A stretch of DNA of 15,503 nt. Source: Clostridiales bacterium. Its GTDB lineage: Bacteria; Bacillota; Clostridia; Saccharofermentanales; UBA5734. Each line of letters opens with the position of its first letter. Within the stretch, counting starts at the first letter, position 1. A program made the position numbers and the translations under genes. The stretch spans positions 9,980-25,482 of the forward strand of contig DOFA01000246.1 of assembly GCA_003532195.1 (NCBI GenBank), in the 5' to 3' direction. Shown piece by piece: positions 1 through 7,195 of this stretch. Under the pieces are notes generated by a model, which searched no databases, was not told where the DNA came from, and worked only from the letters and a program-made list of their open reading frames with translations.

Positions 1-125
1 GTGGCATCTTTGCCGCCGCCTCGATGCGGGCGCCCTGTGCGATCTGGAGCGCGGACGGCGTCCACCCGACGCAGGCCGGGCACGCCCTGATCGCCCGGGC
101 CTGGCTGGACGCGGCTATTAATTGA
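1..125 (+). CDS. SGNH/GDSL-family hydrolase, C-terminal fragment
   Basis: This is the 3' end of a gene whose start lies outside the window. The frame opens at base 3 and stops at TGA 123-125, giving 40 visible residues. They contain SADGVHPTQAGHALIARAW, which is block V of the SGNH/GDSL esterase fold. The Asp and His of DGVH are the usual catalytic pair, and the amphipathic helix after it is typical of the family's last helix. SGNH enzymes are esterases or lipases, often deacetylases acting on glycans, but the substrate cannot be told from this piece. The stop codon lies just upstream of the promoter of the ROK gene, so the fragment probably belongs to a preceding transcription unit that may also concern carbohydrates. 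Confidence 0.8.
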   Translation, partial: GIFAAASMRAPCAIWSADGVHPTQAGHALIARAWLDAAIN

Positions 126-136
126 AACCGCGATCA
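123..136 (+). promoter_or_regulatory. cre-like (CcpA/LacI-type) site
   Basis: TGAAACCGCGATCA matches the Firmicute catabolite-responsive consensus TGWAANCGNTWNCA at 13 of 14 positions; the mismatch is G for T at position 10. It overlaps the stop codon of the SGNH fragment and ends 12 bp before the -35 box of the ROK promoter. That location would suit carbon-catabolite control of a glycosidase operon. A single near-match can occur by chance, and the host may not use CcpA. Confidence 0.33.
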
Positions 137-148
137 CAGTAAAATAAC

Positions 149-178
149 TTGACATTCAGCCGGCTGGTTTGTTATGAT
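149..178 (+). promoter_or_regulatory. sigma70-type promoter of the ROK/GH42 operon
   Basis: There is a perfect -35 box TTGACA at 149-154, an 18-bp spacer, and -10 box TATGAT at 173-178 (5 of 6 to TATAAT). Transcription would start near 185, directly before the inverted repeat at 187-207, with a leader of about 37 nt. No comparable promoter is evident in the short gaps before the next three genes, so this probably drives all four. Confidence 0.75.
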
Positions 179-186
179 CTGATTAA

Positions 187-207
187 TTAGTTAGGATTCA
201 TAACTAA
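187..207 (+). promoter_or_regulatory. Perfect inverted repeat, probable operator of the ROK regulator
   Basis: The arms TTAGTTA (187-193) and TAACTAA (201-207) are exact reverse complements separated by 7 bp. The repeat sits just downstream of the predicted start of transcription and upstream of the Shine-Dalgarno sequence AAGGAG (209-214). The outer TTAGTT...AACTAA matches the ends of known XylR-type ROK operators in Firmicutes, although those span about 25 bp rather than 21. The likely role is autoregulation of the ROK gene and its operon. Confidence 0.6.
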
Positions 208-221
208 CAAGGAGCCGACAG

Positions 222-1382
222 ATGGCTGAGAAAATCATTACCCCTGAACTGGCTGGCGAAATCAATAAAATGCAGATCCTGGACTGTGTCCGCAAGCACG
301 GGCCCATTTCCCGCGCGGATATTCGCCGGGCCATCGGCATGAGTTTCCCCTCGGTTTCGGCTTCCGTGAAACAGCTGCTGGATACCGGCTATCTGATTGA
401 ACTGGGCGCCGGCGACAATTCACTGGGCCGCAAGTCGACATTGGTGGCTTTTAATGAGCGGCGGGGATTCATTGTCGGAGTGGATGTCGGACGGTCGCAG
501 ATCAGGGCTATGGTTTGCGACCTGGGCGGCAACAGTCTGGCTTTGCTGACCGGAAAGAGCAAGACGCCTGTGCGCAGTGATCTGATTGCCGGCGAATTGA
601 GGGAACTGGTCGACCTGGCAGTTGAAAAAGCAGGGATAAGCCGCAAGCAAGTCCTCTGCATCAGCATCGGTGTACCCGGCGTACTCGACAAATCATCTGG
701 CAAGGTCCTGATTGCCCACTTTCTCGAATCTCTATGCAATCAGGACCTGATTGACGCCCTCCGACCAGAATACAGCGCGCCGGTCCTGGTCGAGAATAGT
801 GTGCAATATGGCGTGATCGGCGAGAAATGGAAAGGCGCCGCCCAGAACTATAAAAACATCTTCTATTTGAATTATGGAGTCGGTTTGGGCGCCGCGCTGA
901 TCATCAACGGCGAGCTCTATCGCGGATTCAATGGCGCAGCCGGCGAGGTCGGCTTCATGGTGCTTGAGAAAACCGGAATCCGCCGGTCCTATAGCGAGCA
1001 AGGGGCGCTGGAAAGCGTCATATCCGGCTTTCAGATCAGCGAGAACCTGCATCAATATGGTGTCAATATCGACTCCGGGCAGATTTCATCGGATGATGAT
1101 TCATTTCCCCATCAGGTTTTTGATCAAGCTGCCGATTTGATCGGCATGATGCTGATCAATGCATCCTCAGTCCTGAATCCGGAAATAGTCGTTATTTCCG
1201 GCGGTTTTGGCAGGTTTCTCGGCGACAGGTACCTGCCCCGCTGGAATGAAATGCTGCATAATCATTTTCCATTTCCCCCCCGGATCGTCTGCTCGGATCT
1301 TCTCGACCAGGCGAATGTCTATGGCGCCGTCGCGGCGGCACTTAGGCTGATCAACGGCGAGATCAGCGGCAAGTCCGGTTGA
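222..1382 (+). CDS. ROK-family transcriptional regulator (XylR/NagC type), zinc site lost
   Basis: This 386-residue protein has an N-terminal MarR-like winged helix-turn-helix at about residues 16-62 (recognition region around SFPSVSASVKQLL). A ROK sugar-kinase-like domain follows from about residue 82, with a DVG phosphate-loop relic at 88-90. ROK regulators bind a sugar ligand and release operator DNA. The kinase-type catalytic Asp is replaced by Ser193 in VENSVQYG, so phosphotransfer is unlikely. The usual zinc ligands are also missing: the GExGH histidine is Phe245, and the CxCGxxGC cysteines are replaced by RRSYSEQGALE. The two sugar-contacting Glu (242, 264) remain. ATG 222 has AAGGAG 7 bp upstream, and the gene is first in the operon behind its own promoter and inverted repeat. 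The natural inducer is unknown, but the neighbouring glycosidase suggests a galactoside or a product of it. Confidence 0.93.
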   Translation: MAEKIITPELAGEINKMQILDCVRKHGPISRADIRRAIGMSFPSVSASVKQLLDTGYLIELGAGDNSLGRKSTLVAFNERRGFIVGVDVGRSQIRAMVCDLGGNSLALLTGKSKTPVRSDLIAGELRELVDLAVEKAGISRKQVLCISIGVPGVLDKSSGKVLIAHFLESLCNQDLIDALRPEYSAPVLVENSVQYGVIGEKWKGAAQNYKNIFYLNYGVGLGAALIINGELYRGFNGAAGEVGFMVLEKTGIRRSYSEQGALESVISGFQISENLHQYGVNIDSGQISSDDDSFPHQVFDQAADLIGMMLINASSVLNPEIVVISGGFGRFLGDRYLPRWNEMLHNHFPFPPRIVCSDLLDQANVYGAVAAALRLINGEISGKSG

Positions 1383-1431
1383 CAGGCCAAAGGCTGAACG
1401 GAACAGTCGGTGAGTTTCGAGGTAAAATACC

Positions 1432-3597
1432 ATGCGGGAAAAAATGACCGATAAAAACTTATTCTTCTACGGGGCGCATTATCACCGCCCGCCCAATCCG
1501 CCCGAAGATCAGCATGAGTTCCATCTGTCAAAAATAAAGAATGAACTCGGCTTCAATATCGTCAAGTTCCGCCTGCAGTGGAATTGGCTGGAACCGGTCA
1601 GAGGACAGCTCAATCTGGACGAAGTGAACCGCCTGTTTTGCCTGTGCGGTAAACTCGGACTGAAGGTGATCGCGGAGATCAATCTGGAAACCGCACCTTA
1701 CTGGCTCGAACGGCAGTATCCCGAAGCCAGGTATGTCAGCGCGACCGGACAAGTCATGGAGCTGGGCGGCTATGATGCCACGCAGGCGGGCGGTTATCCG
1801 GGCTTGTGCTATCACCATGCCGGGGTCAGGGAAGAGGGCGCGCGCTTTCTGCGCCTGATTGTCCGGGCGATCTGCGGTTACGAATCGCTCCTGGCCTATG
1901 ACTGCTGGAACGAACCGCACCTTGAACCGGTCTGGCAGTGCAATTATTGGGCCAGTACCGGCGACAGGGTATTCTGCTACTGTGAGCAAAGCCGCCGGGC
2001 TTTCCAGGCCTGGCTGACCAGCAAATACCAATCTGTCGGGGCATTCAACCAGGCGTGGACGCGGGCCTACACCGATTTCGCCGAGGTCAATCCGCCGGCC
2101 AGGCACGGAAATTACGCCGACTGGCTGGACTGGATGAGGTTTTGGTTTGATGCGCTTGCCGATCAGATGAGCTGGCGGGTGGAAAACATCAAGGCCATTG
2201 ATCCGGAAAGAAGCGTGCTGAGCCATTCGGGGGCGGTTCCTCCGTTTCTCTCGCGGGCGAACGCCTGCATCCATAACTGGAAATTCGCGGCCCAGGTTGA
2301 CGGTTGGGGCACCTCTTTCGCACCGACGGCGTTCAACTGGTGCCTGGGCGATATGAACGGCGTGCTGGACGCGACCAGGAGCGCGGCGCGCGGGAAATTC
2401 TGGTGGGTGGCCGAAATGCAGGGCGGTTACGGCTATGACCGCGGATTTCGCAAGAGACGTCCGGCGCCCAGTGCGAAAAACATCCGGGTCTGGAACTGGC
2501 TTGCGGCTGCCTGCGGCGCCAAAGGGATCAGTTATTGGTGTTATCTGACCGAAAGCACGGGTCCGGAGGCCGGCGGATTTGGCCTGGTCAAACTGAATGG
2601 CGAAACAACGCCTCGGGCGCTGGAAGCCGCGCGGCAAAACAAGCTGCTCAATAAGTATCACCAGTTATTGCGCGATTATGAACCAGATACGCAAGTTGCC
2701 GTGCTGTATGACCCTGACCAATCGACTCAGCTTTGGGCGATGGAAAACACGGATGAGCTGATCGGCGAATCCTATGCCGGCTATGCGCGCCTGATTTTTC
2801 AAAACGACCTGTCCGCGCGATATGTGACCTTTGACACTTTTGCTGATCTGACCGAAAAAGTGTTGATCGTTCCCATGTGCCTTTCGCTGCGGGCCGATAT
2901 CGGCGCAAAAATTGTCAGATTTGTCGAACAAGGCGGAATCCTGATTTCTGACGCGCGAATGGGGTTGTTTGACGAAAGGGGATTCATGCAGCCTGTCCTG
3001 CCTTCCTTCGGGATTGACAAGGCTGCCGGACTTGCCGAAGACGAATCTTTCTGCTGCGATCAGACGAATGCGCCGCCGGCAAATAGACCCGGCATGGACC
3101 GCTGGCCTGACGACCGGTATAACCAGCCGGTTCTTGATTTCAGTTGGCCGATCCAGGCGAAAGTGCAGTCCGCGGAGTTCTTTTCACCGCTTGTTGTCAC
3201 TGGCGCCGACGTCATCGGAACCTATGACGGGATACCGGCAGCTGCGCACCACAAATATGGGCAGGGCGAAGTCTATTATTTTGGCACCTATATGGGACTA
3301 TCCATACGCCGGGGTGATCCGGGAGCGCTGCAGGTGCTCTCGGCCATACTCAAACGGCATGCCACACCCGGGATATCCGGCGGCAACTTGCGACCGCGAA
3401 TCATTGAAGGAAACGGATGCGCGCTGCTGTGCGTGTTCAACGATGATCCTTTTGCGGCAGCTTCGGACAGGATTGCCGTGCCGGGCCAATACAGCACCGC
3501 GGTGAATATTTTTACTGACGAGTCCATGGAGATCATGGATGGCTGCCTGGCCCTCGCGGTTGAAAGCGGCGATGTCGCGGTCATAGAATTGAAGTAG
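1432..3597 (+). CDS. GH42-type beta-galactosidase-like glycoside hydrolase
   Basis: The protein has 721 residues and no signal peptide, so it is probably cytoplasmic and acts on an imported oligosaccharide. Residues about 10-390 form the TIM barrel. The acid/base Glu is E161 in CWNEPH, and the nucleophile is probably E328 in WVAEMQGG. Their spacing of 167 is close to that in characterised GH42 enzymes. A trimerisation (glutamine-amidotransferase-like) domain covers about 400-630, and a small beta-sandwich domain ends the protein. GH42 enzymes hydrolyse beta-galactosides, and some act on arabinosides or fucosides. The GH42 zinc cluster is incomplete: CYCEQS at 182-187 keeps CxC but has Ser187 where a third Cys is usual. 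ATG 1432 has GAGG 9 bp upstream; ATG 1444 is a possible alternative. It lies 49 bp after the ROK gene and is probably cotranscribed. Confidence 0.87.
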   Translation: MREKMTDKNLFFYGAHYHRPPNPPEDQHEFHLSKIKNELGFNIVKFRLQWNWLEPVRGQLNLDEVNRLFCLCGKLGLKVIAEINLETAPYWLERQYPEARYVSATGQVMELGGYDATQAGGYPGLCYHHAGVREEGARFLRLIVRAICGYESLLAYDCWNEPHLEPVWQCNYWASTGDRVFCYCEQSRRAFQAWLTSKYQSVGAFNQAWTRAYTDFAEVNPPARHGNYADWLDWMRFWFDALADQMSWRVENIKAIDPERSVLSHSGAVPPFLSRANACIHNWKFAAQVDGWGTSFAPTAFNWCLGDMNGVLDATRSAARGKFWWVAEMQGGYGYDRGFRKRRPAPSAKNIRVWNWLAAACGAKGISYWCYLTESTGPEAGGFGLVKLNGETTPRALEAARQNKLLNKYHQLLRDYEPDTQVAVLYDPDQSTQLWAMENTDELIGESYAGYARLIFQNDLSARYVTFDTFADLTEKVLIVPMCLSLRADIGAKIVRFVEQGGILISDARMGLFDERGFMQPVLPSFGIDKAAGLAEDESFCCDQTNAPPANRPGMDRWPDDRYNQPVLDFSWPIQAKVQSAEFFSPLVVTGADVIGTYDGIPAAAHHKYGQGEVYYFGTYMGLSIRRGDPGALQVLSAILKRHATPGISGGNLRPRIIEGNGCALLCVFNDDPFAAASDRIAVPGQYSTAVNIFTDESMEIMDGCLALAVESGDVAVIELK

Positions 3598-3655
3598 CAT
3601 CACGGTTTGGCAACTGAGAAAATCAATGTGAAAGGCATCAATCAGGGTGATGATA

Positions 3656-4471
3656 ATGGAATCTGGCAGCGATAGTTACAACAACATGTTTTCCCTGCAA
3701 GGCAAATCAATCATCGTAACCGGCGGCGCGGGTTATCTGGGCCGGACCATGGTGCAGGCGCTGCTCGCGTTCGGCGCCGAGGTCAGTGTAGCCGACCGTG
3801 TCGAATACCCCGTCGCACCGGATTCAGCCGAGGGCAAGGCGAAGCTGCATTCGCTGATCTGCGATCTGGAGCTTTCAGCTTCAATCAGGCAGATGTTTGC
3901 CCAGGCCAGCGAGATCAGCGGGAAAATCGATGTGCTGGTCAATTGTGCGGCTTACGGCGGCGGCTCCGGCGGCAAGGGGATCGGCGGCGACTTGTCCTTG
4001 TTCACGGATGAGATTTGGGAAAAAGGCATCGACGGAACCCTGGGCGTGACTTTCCGGTGCATCCGGGAAGCATTGCCTTATTTCTATGCGAACAAGGGCG
4101 GCAATATAATCAATATTGCTTCGATGTATGGCCTGGTTTCGCCCAATCCCGGCCTGTACGGGACCAGCGGCCAGAACAGCCCGCCGACCTATGGCGCCGG
4201 CAAAGCGGGCGTGCTGCAGCTGACCCGCTATTGCGCTGCCAATCTCGCGGCCCGCAGCATACGGGTCAATTGCCTGACCCCCGGGTCCTTCGCGAACCCG
4301 CAGGGCAATCTGACCGACGATTTCCGCGCCAGGCTGAATGCAAGCAACATGCTCGGGCGGGTGGGCAGACCGGAGGAATTGACAGGCGCGCTGGTTCTGC
4401 TGGCTTCCGACGCGTCAAGCTACATGACCGGATCCAATATCGTGATCGACGGCGGATGGACGGCCTGGTGA
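3656..4471 (+). CDS. Short-chain dehydrogenase/reductase (SDR) family oxidoreductase
   Basis: This is a classical NAD(P)-dependent SDR of 271 residues. The nucleotide-binding motif TGGAGYLG is close to the N-terminus. The catalytic residues are Ser156 (in NIAS), Tyr179 and Lys183 (YGAGK). Ser and Tyr are 23 residues apart, where most SDRs have about 13, because of an insert containing NPGLYGTSGQNSPP. A comparable insert is seen in gluconate-dehydrogenase-like and sugar-modifying SDRs. The usual NNAG motif reads NCAA and is followed by a glycine-rich stretch. GTG 3647, ATG 3650 and ATG 3656 are all in frame. ATG 3656 is chosen because AGGG at 3644-3647 then lies 8 bp away. The gene follows the glycosidase by 58 bp. 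Oxidation of a released sugar or sugar acid is a reasonable inference, but the substrate is not identifiable. Confidence 0.88.
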   Translation: MESGSDSYNNMFSLQGKSIIVTGGAGYLGRTMVQALLAFGAEVSVADRVEYPVAPDSAEGKAKLHSLICDLELSASIRQMFAQASEISGKIDVLVNCAAYGGGSGGKGIGGDLSLFTDEIWEKGIDGTLGVTFRCIREALPYFYANKGGNIINIASMYGLVSPNPGLYGTSGQNSPPTYGAGKAGVLQLTRYCAANLAARSIRVNCLTPGSFANPQGNLTDDFRARLNASNMLGRVGRPEELTGALVLLASDASSYMTGSNIVIDGGWTAW

Positions 4472-4491
4472 ATTTTTAAATGGGAGATGCT

Positions 4492-5631
4492 ATGGAAACA
4501 TTAACCTCAAGGGAAAGAGTAAAGAGGGCAATCAACAGGCAGCCGACAGACCGGATGCCGATTGACCTGGGAAGCCATCCTTCATCTGGCATTTCAGCTT
4601 TTGCCTATTGGGAGCTTCGCGAAATGCTGGGCTTATCTACAGAGCGGATCGAGATAACTGAACTCATACCCATGCTGGCAAGGGTTGACGAAGATGTCCT
4701 CAGACGGTTCCACTGCGACTTTATGGTCTTGAAGCCGAAAAGCAAAAAGCTGCGCAGCTGGAATCCCCGCGGTAAATACCGCTTCCTGATACCGGCGCAT
4801 GTACCTCTGACCACGAACGCCCGGCAAGAGTGGGTCGTCGAAAACAAAGGCCGTATGAAAATGCCCGCTGATGGGTTTTTCTTCGACATGGACCACGCCT
4901 GGTGGCCTGAAATTGAGGATGGAAGCGCCGAAGAGCTCCTTGCGGACACAGCGAGTGAAGCTGAAAGACTCTATAAAGAAACTGGCTATTATTTGATTTA
5001 CAATGAGCTTTATTCGTTTTTCCGGCAGGATGTCGATTGGATGTGCAGAATGCTGACTGAACCTGAAGCGATTTATGAAGAGAACAAACTGCGGCTGGAA
5101 AAGGAAATCAAACTTGTCTCCCGGCTTATCGATAACCTGGGGAATCATATCCAGGCCGTTTCAATTGCTTCCGATCTGGGTACCCAGCAGGGGCCTTTTG
5201 TCAATCCAAATCTGTATCAAGAGTTAACGGCGCCATTTTTAGAGAAATTGTGCCGGTTCATTCATGAAAACAGCGACTGGAAAATTATGATGCATTCCTG
5301 CGGATCCATTTTCAAGTTTATGCCGGTCCTGATTGAATGCGGAATCGATATGATCAACCCGGTTCAGATTTCCGCAGCGGAAATGGATCCGACCAAACTG
5401 AAAGACAATTTCGGCGGCAAGATAGTTTTCTGGGGCGGCGGATGTGACACACAGAATGTGCTGGGCAAAGGGTCGCCAAAAGACGTTGCGGAAAATGTCA
5501 GGGCGCTGACTTGTATTTTTAAGCAAAATTCAGGATACATATTCAATCAGGTCCATAATATCATGGGCAATGTGCCGCCGGAGAATATTATCGCCATGCT
5601 GGACACGGCGTATGATGAAAGTTTTTATTGA
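4492..5631 (+). CDS. Uroporphyrinogen decarboxylase (URO-D) superfamily protein, corrinoid-methyltransferase-like
   Basis: This 379-residue protein begins METLTSRERVKRAINRQPTD, the usual opening of URO-D superfamily proteins. It carries His268-x-Cys270 (HSCG) and Cys318 (GGGCDT), the HxC...C zinc site of methylcobalamin:coenzyme M methyltransferases such as MtaA/MtbA, which is absent from true HemE. It is therefore more likely a methyltransferase-type member than a haem enzyme. ATG 4492 is preferred over ATG 4480 because GGGAG (4482-4486) lies 5 bp before it. The gap to the SDR is 20 bp, so it is probably the last gene of the operon. URO-D-like genes of unknown function recur in carbohydrate clusters. 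Demethylation of a methylated sugar or aglycone is conceivable, but no corrinoid protein is present here. Base composition is visibly more AT-rich than in the downstream operon. Confidence 0.85.
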   Translation: METLTSRERVKRAINRQPTDRMPIDLGSHPSSGISAFAYWELREMLGLSTERIEITELIPMLARVDEDVLRRFHCDFMVLKPKSKKLRSWNPRGKYRFLIPAHVPLTTNARQEWVVENKGRMKMPADGFFFDMDHAWWPEIEDGSAEELLADTASEAERLYKETGYYLIYNELYSFFRQDVDWMCRMLTEPEAIYEENKLRLEKEIKLVSRLIDNLGNHIQAVSIASDLGTQQGPFVNPNLYQELTAPFLEKLCRFIHENSDWKIMMHSCGSIFKFMPVLIECGIDMINPVQISAAEMDPTKLKDNFGGKIVFWGGGCDTQNVLGKGSPKDVAENVRALTCIFKQNSGYIFNQVHNIMGNVPPENIIAMLDTAYDESFY

Positions 5632-5654
5632 TCAATCGGAACGGTTCTGATCAA
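5628..5654. terminator. Inverted repeat at convergent gene ends, possible bidirectional terminator
   Basis: Arms TTGATCA (5628-5634) and TGATCAA (5648-5654) are exact reverse complements, and the enclosed segment has nested GAAC/GTTC. The structure spans the stop codons of both convergent genes (TGA 5629-5631 on +, TCA 5651-5653 read as TGA on -). There is no clear U-tract next to it on either strand. An overlapping alternative hairpin for the + strand is AATCAG (5653-5658) with CTGATT (5668-5673), followed closely by TTTT (5676-5679). Termination at this junction is plausible but weakly supported. Confidence 0.4.
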
Positions 5655-7072
5655 TCAGGCCGCGGATCTGATTCCTTTTCTACGGCCAGTTCTGCAGCCG
5701 GATCCGCGCGGCGGGGCGGCAGGACCGAGACCCACTTGACGCGCAAAATCAGGAAAACCGTGATCAGGGCGGTGGCGGAATTGGAGAACAGATTGCCCCA
5801 GAAAACGGCGTGATAGCCCCAATAAGGCTCGGTCAGCAGGATGAACACATAGCGCAGGAGCCAGATGCGCAGAATGCTGATCACAATGGTCACCCGCGTC
5901 CGGCCGAGGCCGATGAACGCCCCCTGCAGCACCATGCAGATGCCGAAGCCGATCACGGAATAAAGGTAGATGCTCAGCGCGGAGTTGGCAACTTCCAGGA
6001 CTTTCTCCTGGCGGGTGAAAAGAACGGTTAGTGAAGGGGCCAGAGGGACGACCAGGGCAATCAGGGCAACCGCGGTGATGACACTGATAACGCTGCCAGC
6101 CAGACAGGAGGAACGAGCCCGCTTTTCCTGTTGGGCGCCGATATTCATGCTGACCAGGGTGGTGACCGCGGCACCGTAAGCGGAGGGCAGCAGGAAACAG
6201 ACATTGGATATGTTACTGGCGATGCCGGAACCGTTCAGCACGATGGCGCCATAACGCTGCACTTCGTTGTTGATCAGGACAAATCCCAGGTTGAGCAGCA
6301 CGCTGGACAGCATGGAGGGAAAGCCAATCTGAACCAGCGCGCGCAGGATCTGCCGGTCAAAGCGGAATCCGGCGAGGCTGAGCCGGTCATCACTCTGCTT
6401 GACAAACAAGTCGTAATACATCCAGGCGCTGATCAGGATTTCAGTCGCCAGCGACGACAGGACCGCGCCGACGATTCCCCAGCGCATAACCACGATAAAC
6501 AAGCCGTTGAAGAGCACTTTTAAAATCAACATGATGATCATCCGGACAAACGGGTCTTCCGGCCGGCCATAGGCGTTCTTGATCGCATTGTAGACTGCGC
6601 CGGCAAAGGTGAAGGGAAGAACCAGCGAATTGAGGGCCAGATAGACAAAAACCGGCCGGGAAATGTCCGGATTGACGCGCAGCGAGACCGGGTAGGCGAT
6701 CGCCGCCATCAGCGGTACCAGGGCGATTCCGCCCAGGAAAGCGGCGGCGGCCAGTTGGTTGGAAATCCGTTTCGCATCGGTAAAATCGCCCTTGCCGACT
6801 GACTGGCCGATCATGGCCATGCCGGCGACACTGAGCCCCTGGGCCAGAGCGCCGAAGACGCCGACGATCGGCGAGCAGTAATAGATGGCGCTGGCGGTGA
6901 TCGTTCCAGCGATGTTGTTGATAAATAACCCATCTGTTAACGGGATAGCCGCCTGAACCAGGCCCAGCAGCAAAGCCGGCAGGGAAAGCATGAGGATGGT
7001 CGGCGGCAATTTTCCTTTCAGGATCAGATCGCGCCGCTGGACCGTATTTTGTTTCAAGAAACTAAGTGCCAA
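5651..7072 (-). CDS. MATE-family multidrug/toxin efflux transporter
   Basis: This 473-residue, highly hydrophobic protein has about 12 predicted membrane segments in two homologous halves. The N-terminal half has the MATE pattern of a first helix ending near LTDGLFINNIAGT, then GLSVAGMAMIGQSVGKGD. A helix-loop around NAIKNAYGRPEDPF and a long central loop near residue 240 follow. The tail is cytoplasmic, charged and proline/arginine-rich. MATE proteins export cationic compounds or metabolites using a sodium or proton gradient; the substrate is not predictable. The start is read as TTG 7072, because the next Met lies inside the first membrane helix. The Shine-Dalgarno match is weak (GGAAGG about 12 nt upstream). 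The gene is monocistronic, convergent with the URO-D gene and divergent from the GntR regulator. Confidence 0.92.
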   Translation of the reverse strand: MALSFLKQNTVQRRDLILKGKLPPTILMLSLPALLLGLVQAAIPLTDGLFINNIAGTITASAIYYCSPIVGVFGALAQGLSVAGMAMIGQSVGKGDFTDAKRISNQLAAAAFLGGIALVPLMAAIAYPVSLRVNPDISRPVFVYLALNSLVLPFTFAGAVYNAIKNAYGRPEDPFVRMIIMLILKVLFNGLFIVVMRWGIVGAVLSSLATEILISAWMYYDLFVKQSDDRLSLAGFRFDRQILRALVQIGFPSMLSSVLLNLGFVLINNEVQRYGAIVLNGSGIASNISNVCFLLPSAYGAAVTTLVSMNIGAQQEKRARSSCLAGSVISVITAVALIALVVPLAPSLTVLFTRQEKVLEVANSALSIYLYSVIGFGICMVLQGAFIGLGRTRVTIVISILRIWLLRYVFILLTEPYWGYHAVFWGNLFSNSATALITVFLILRVKWVSVLPPRRADPAAELAVEKESDPRPD

Positions 7073-7122
7073 TGCGGAAGCCTGCCTTCCGGTAGAAGAT
7101 TGAAAATCACTACTCCTTGCCG

Positions 7123-7151
7123 ATTATACTCTAGGCGGATCAGGCGATCAA
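7123..7151 (-). promoter_or_regulatory. sigma70-type promoter of the MATE gene
   Basis: Read on the - strand, the -35 box is TTGATC (complement of 7146-7151). A 17-bp spacer and a perfect -10 box TATAAT (complement of 7123-7128) follow. The start of transcription would be near 7116, giving a leader of about 44 nt before the TTG start. A 6-bp hairpin (CGGAAG 7075-7080 with CTTCCG 7086-7091) covers the region where the ribosome would bind. Confidence 0.7.
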
Positions 7152-7195
7152 CCACAGGCGCCGCCAGTCCAGCTGTAAAATCGCCGAAAGTCTTA

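Noticed and set aside
1528..2661. Long open frame (377 codons) on the - strand opposite the GH42-type gene
   Set aside because: It has no recognisable domain, no ribosome site and a composition dominated by Arg/Pro/Ala. It is the antisense shadow of a GC-rich gene with clear catalytic motifs.
4492..5631. Annotation of the URO-D protein as HemE in haem synthesis
   Set aside because: It has the HxC...C zinc motif of methyltransferase-type members, no haem genes nearby, and lies in a sugar operon.
5629..5656. Direct repeat TGATCAATC (5629-5637 and 5648-5656) as a possible attachment site or element footprint
   Set aside because: It is only 9 bp with a 10-bp gap, no mobile element lies between, and it is better explained as arms of the inverted repeat at the convergent gene ends.
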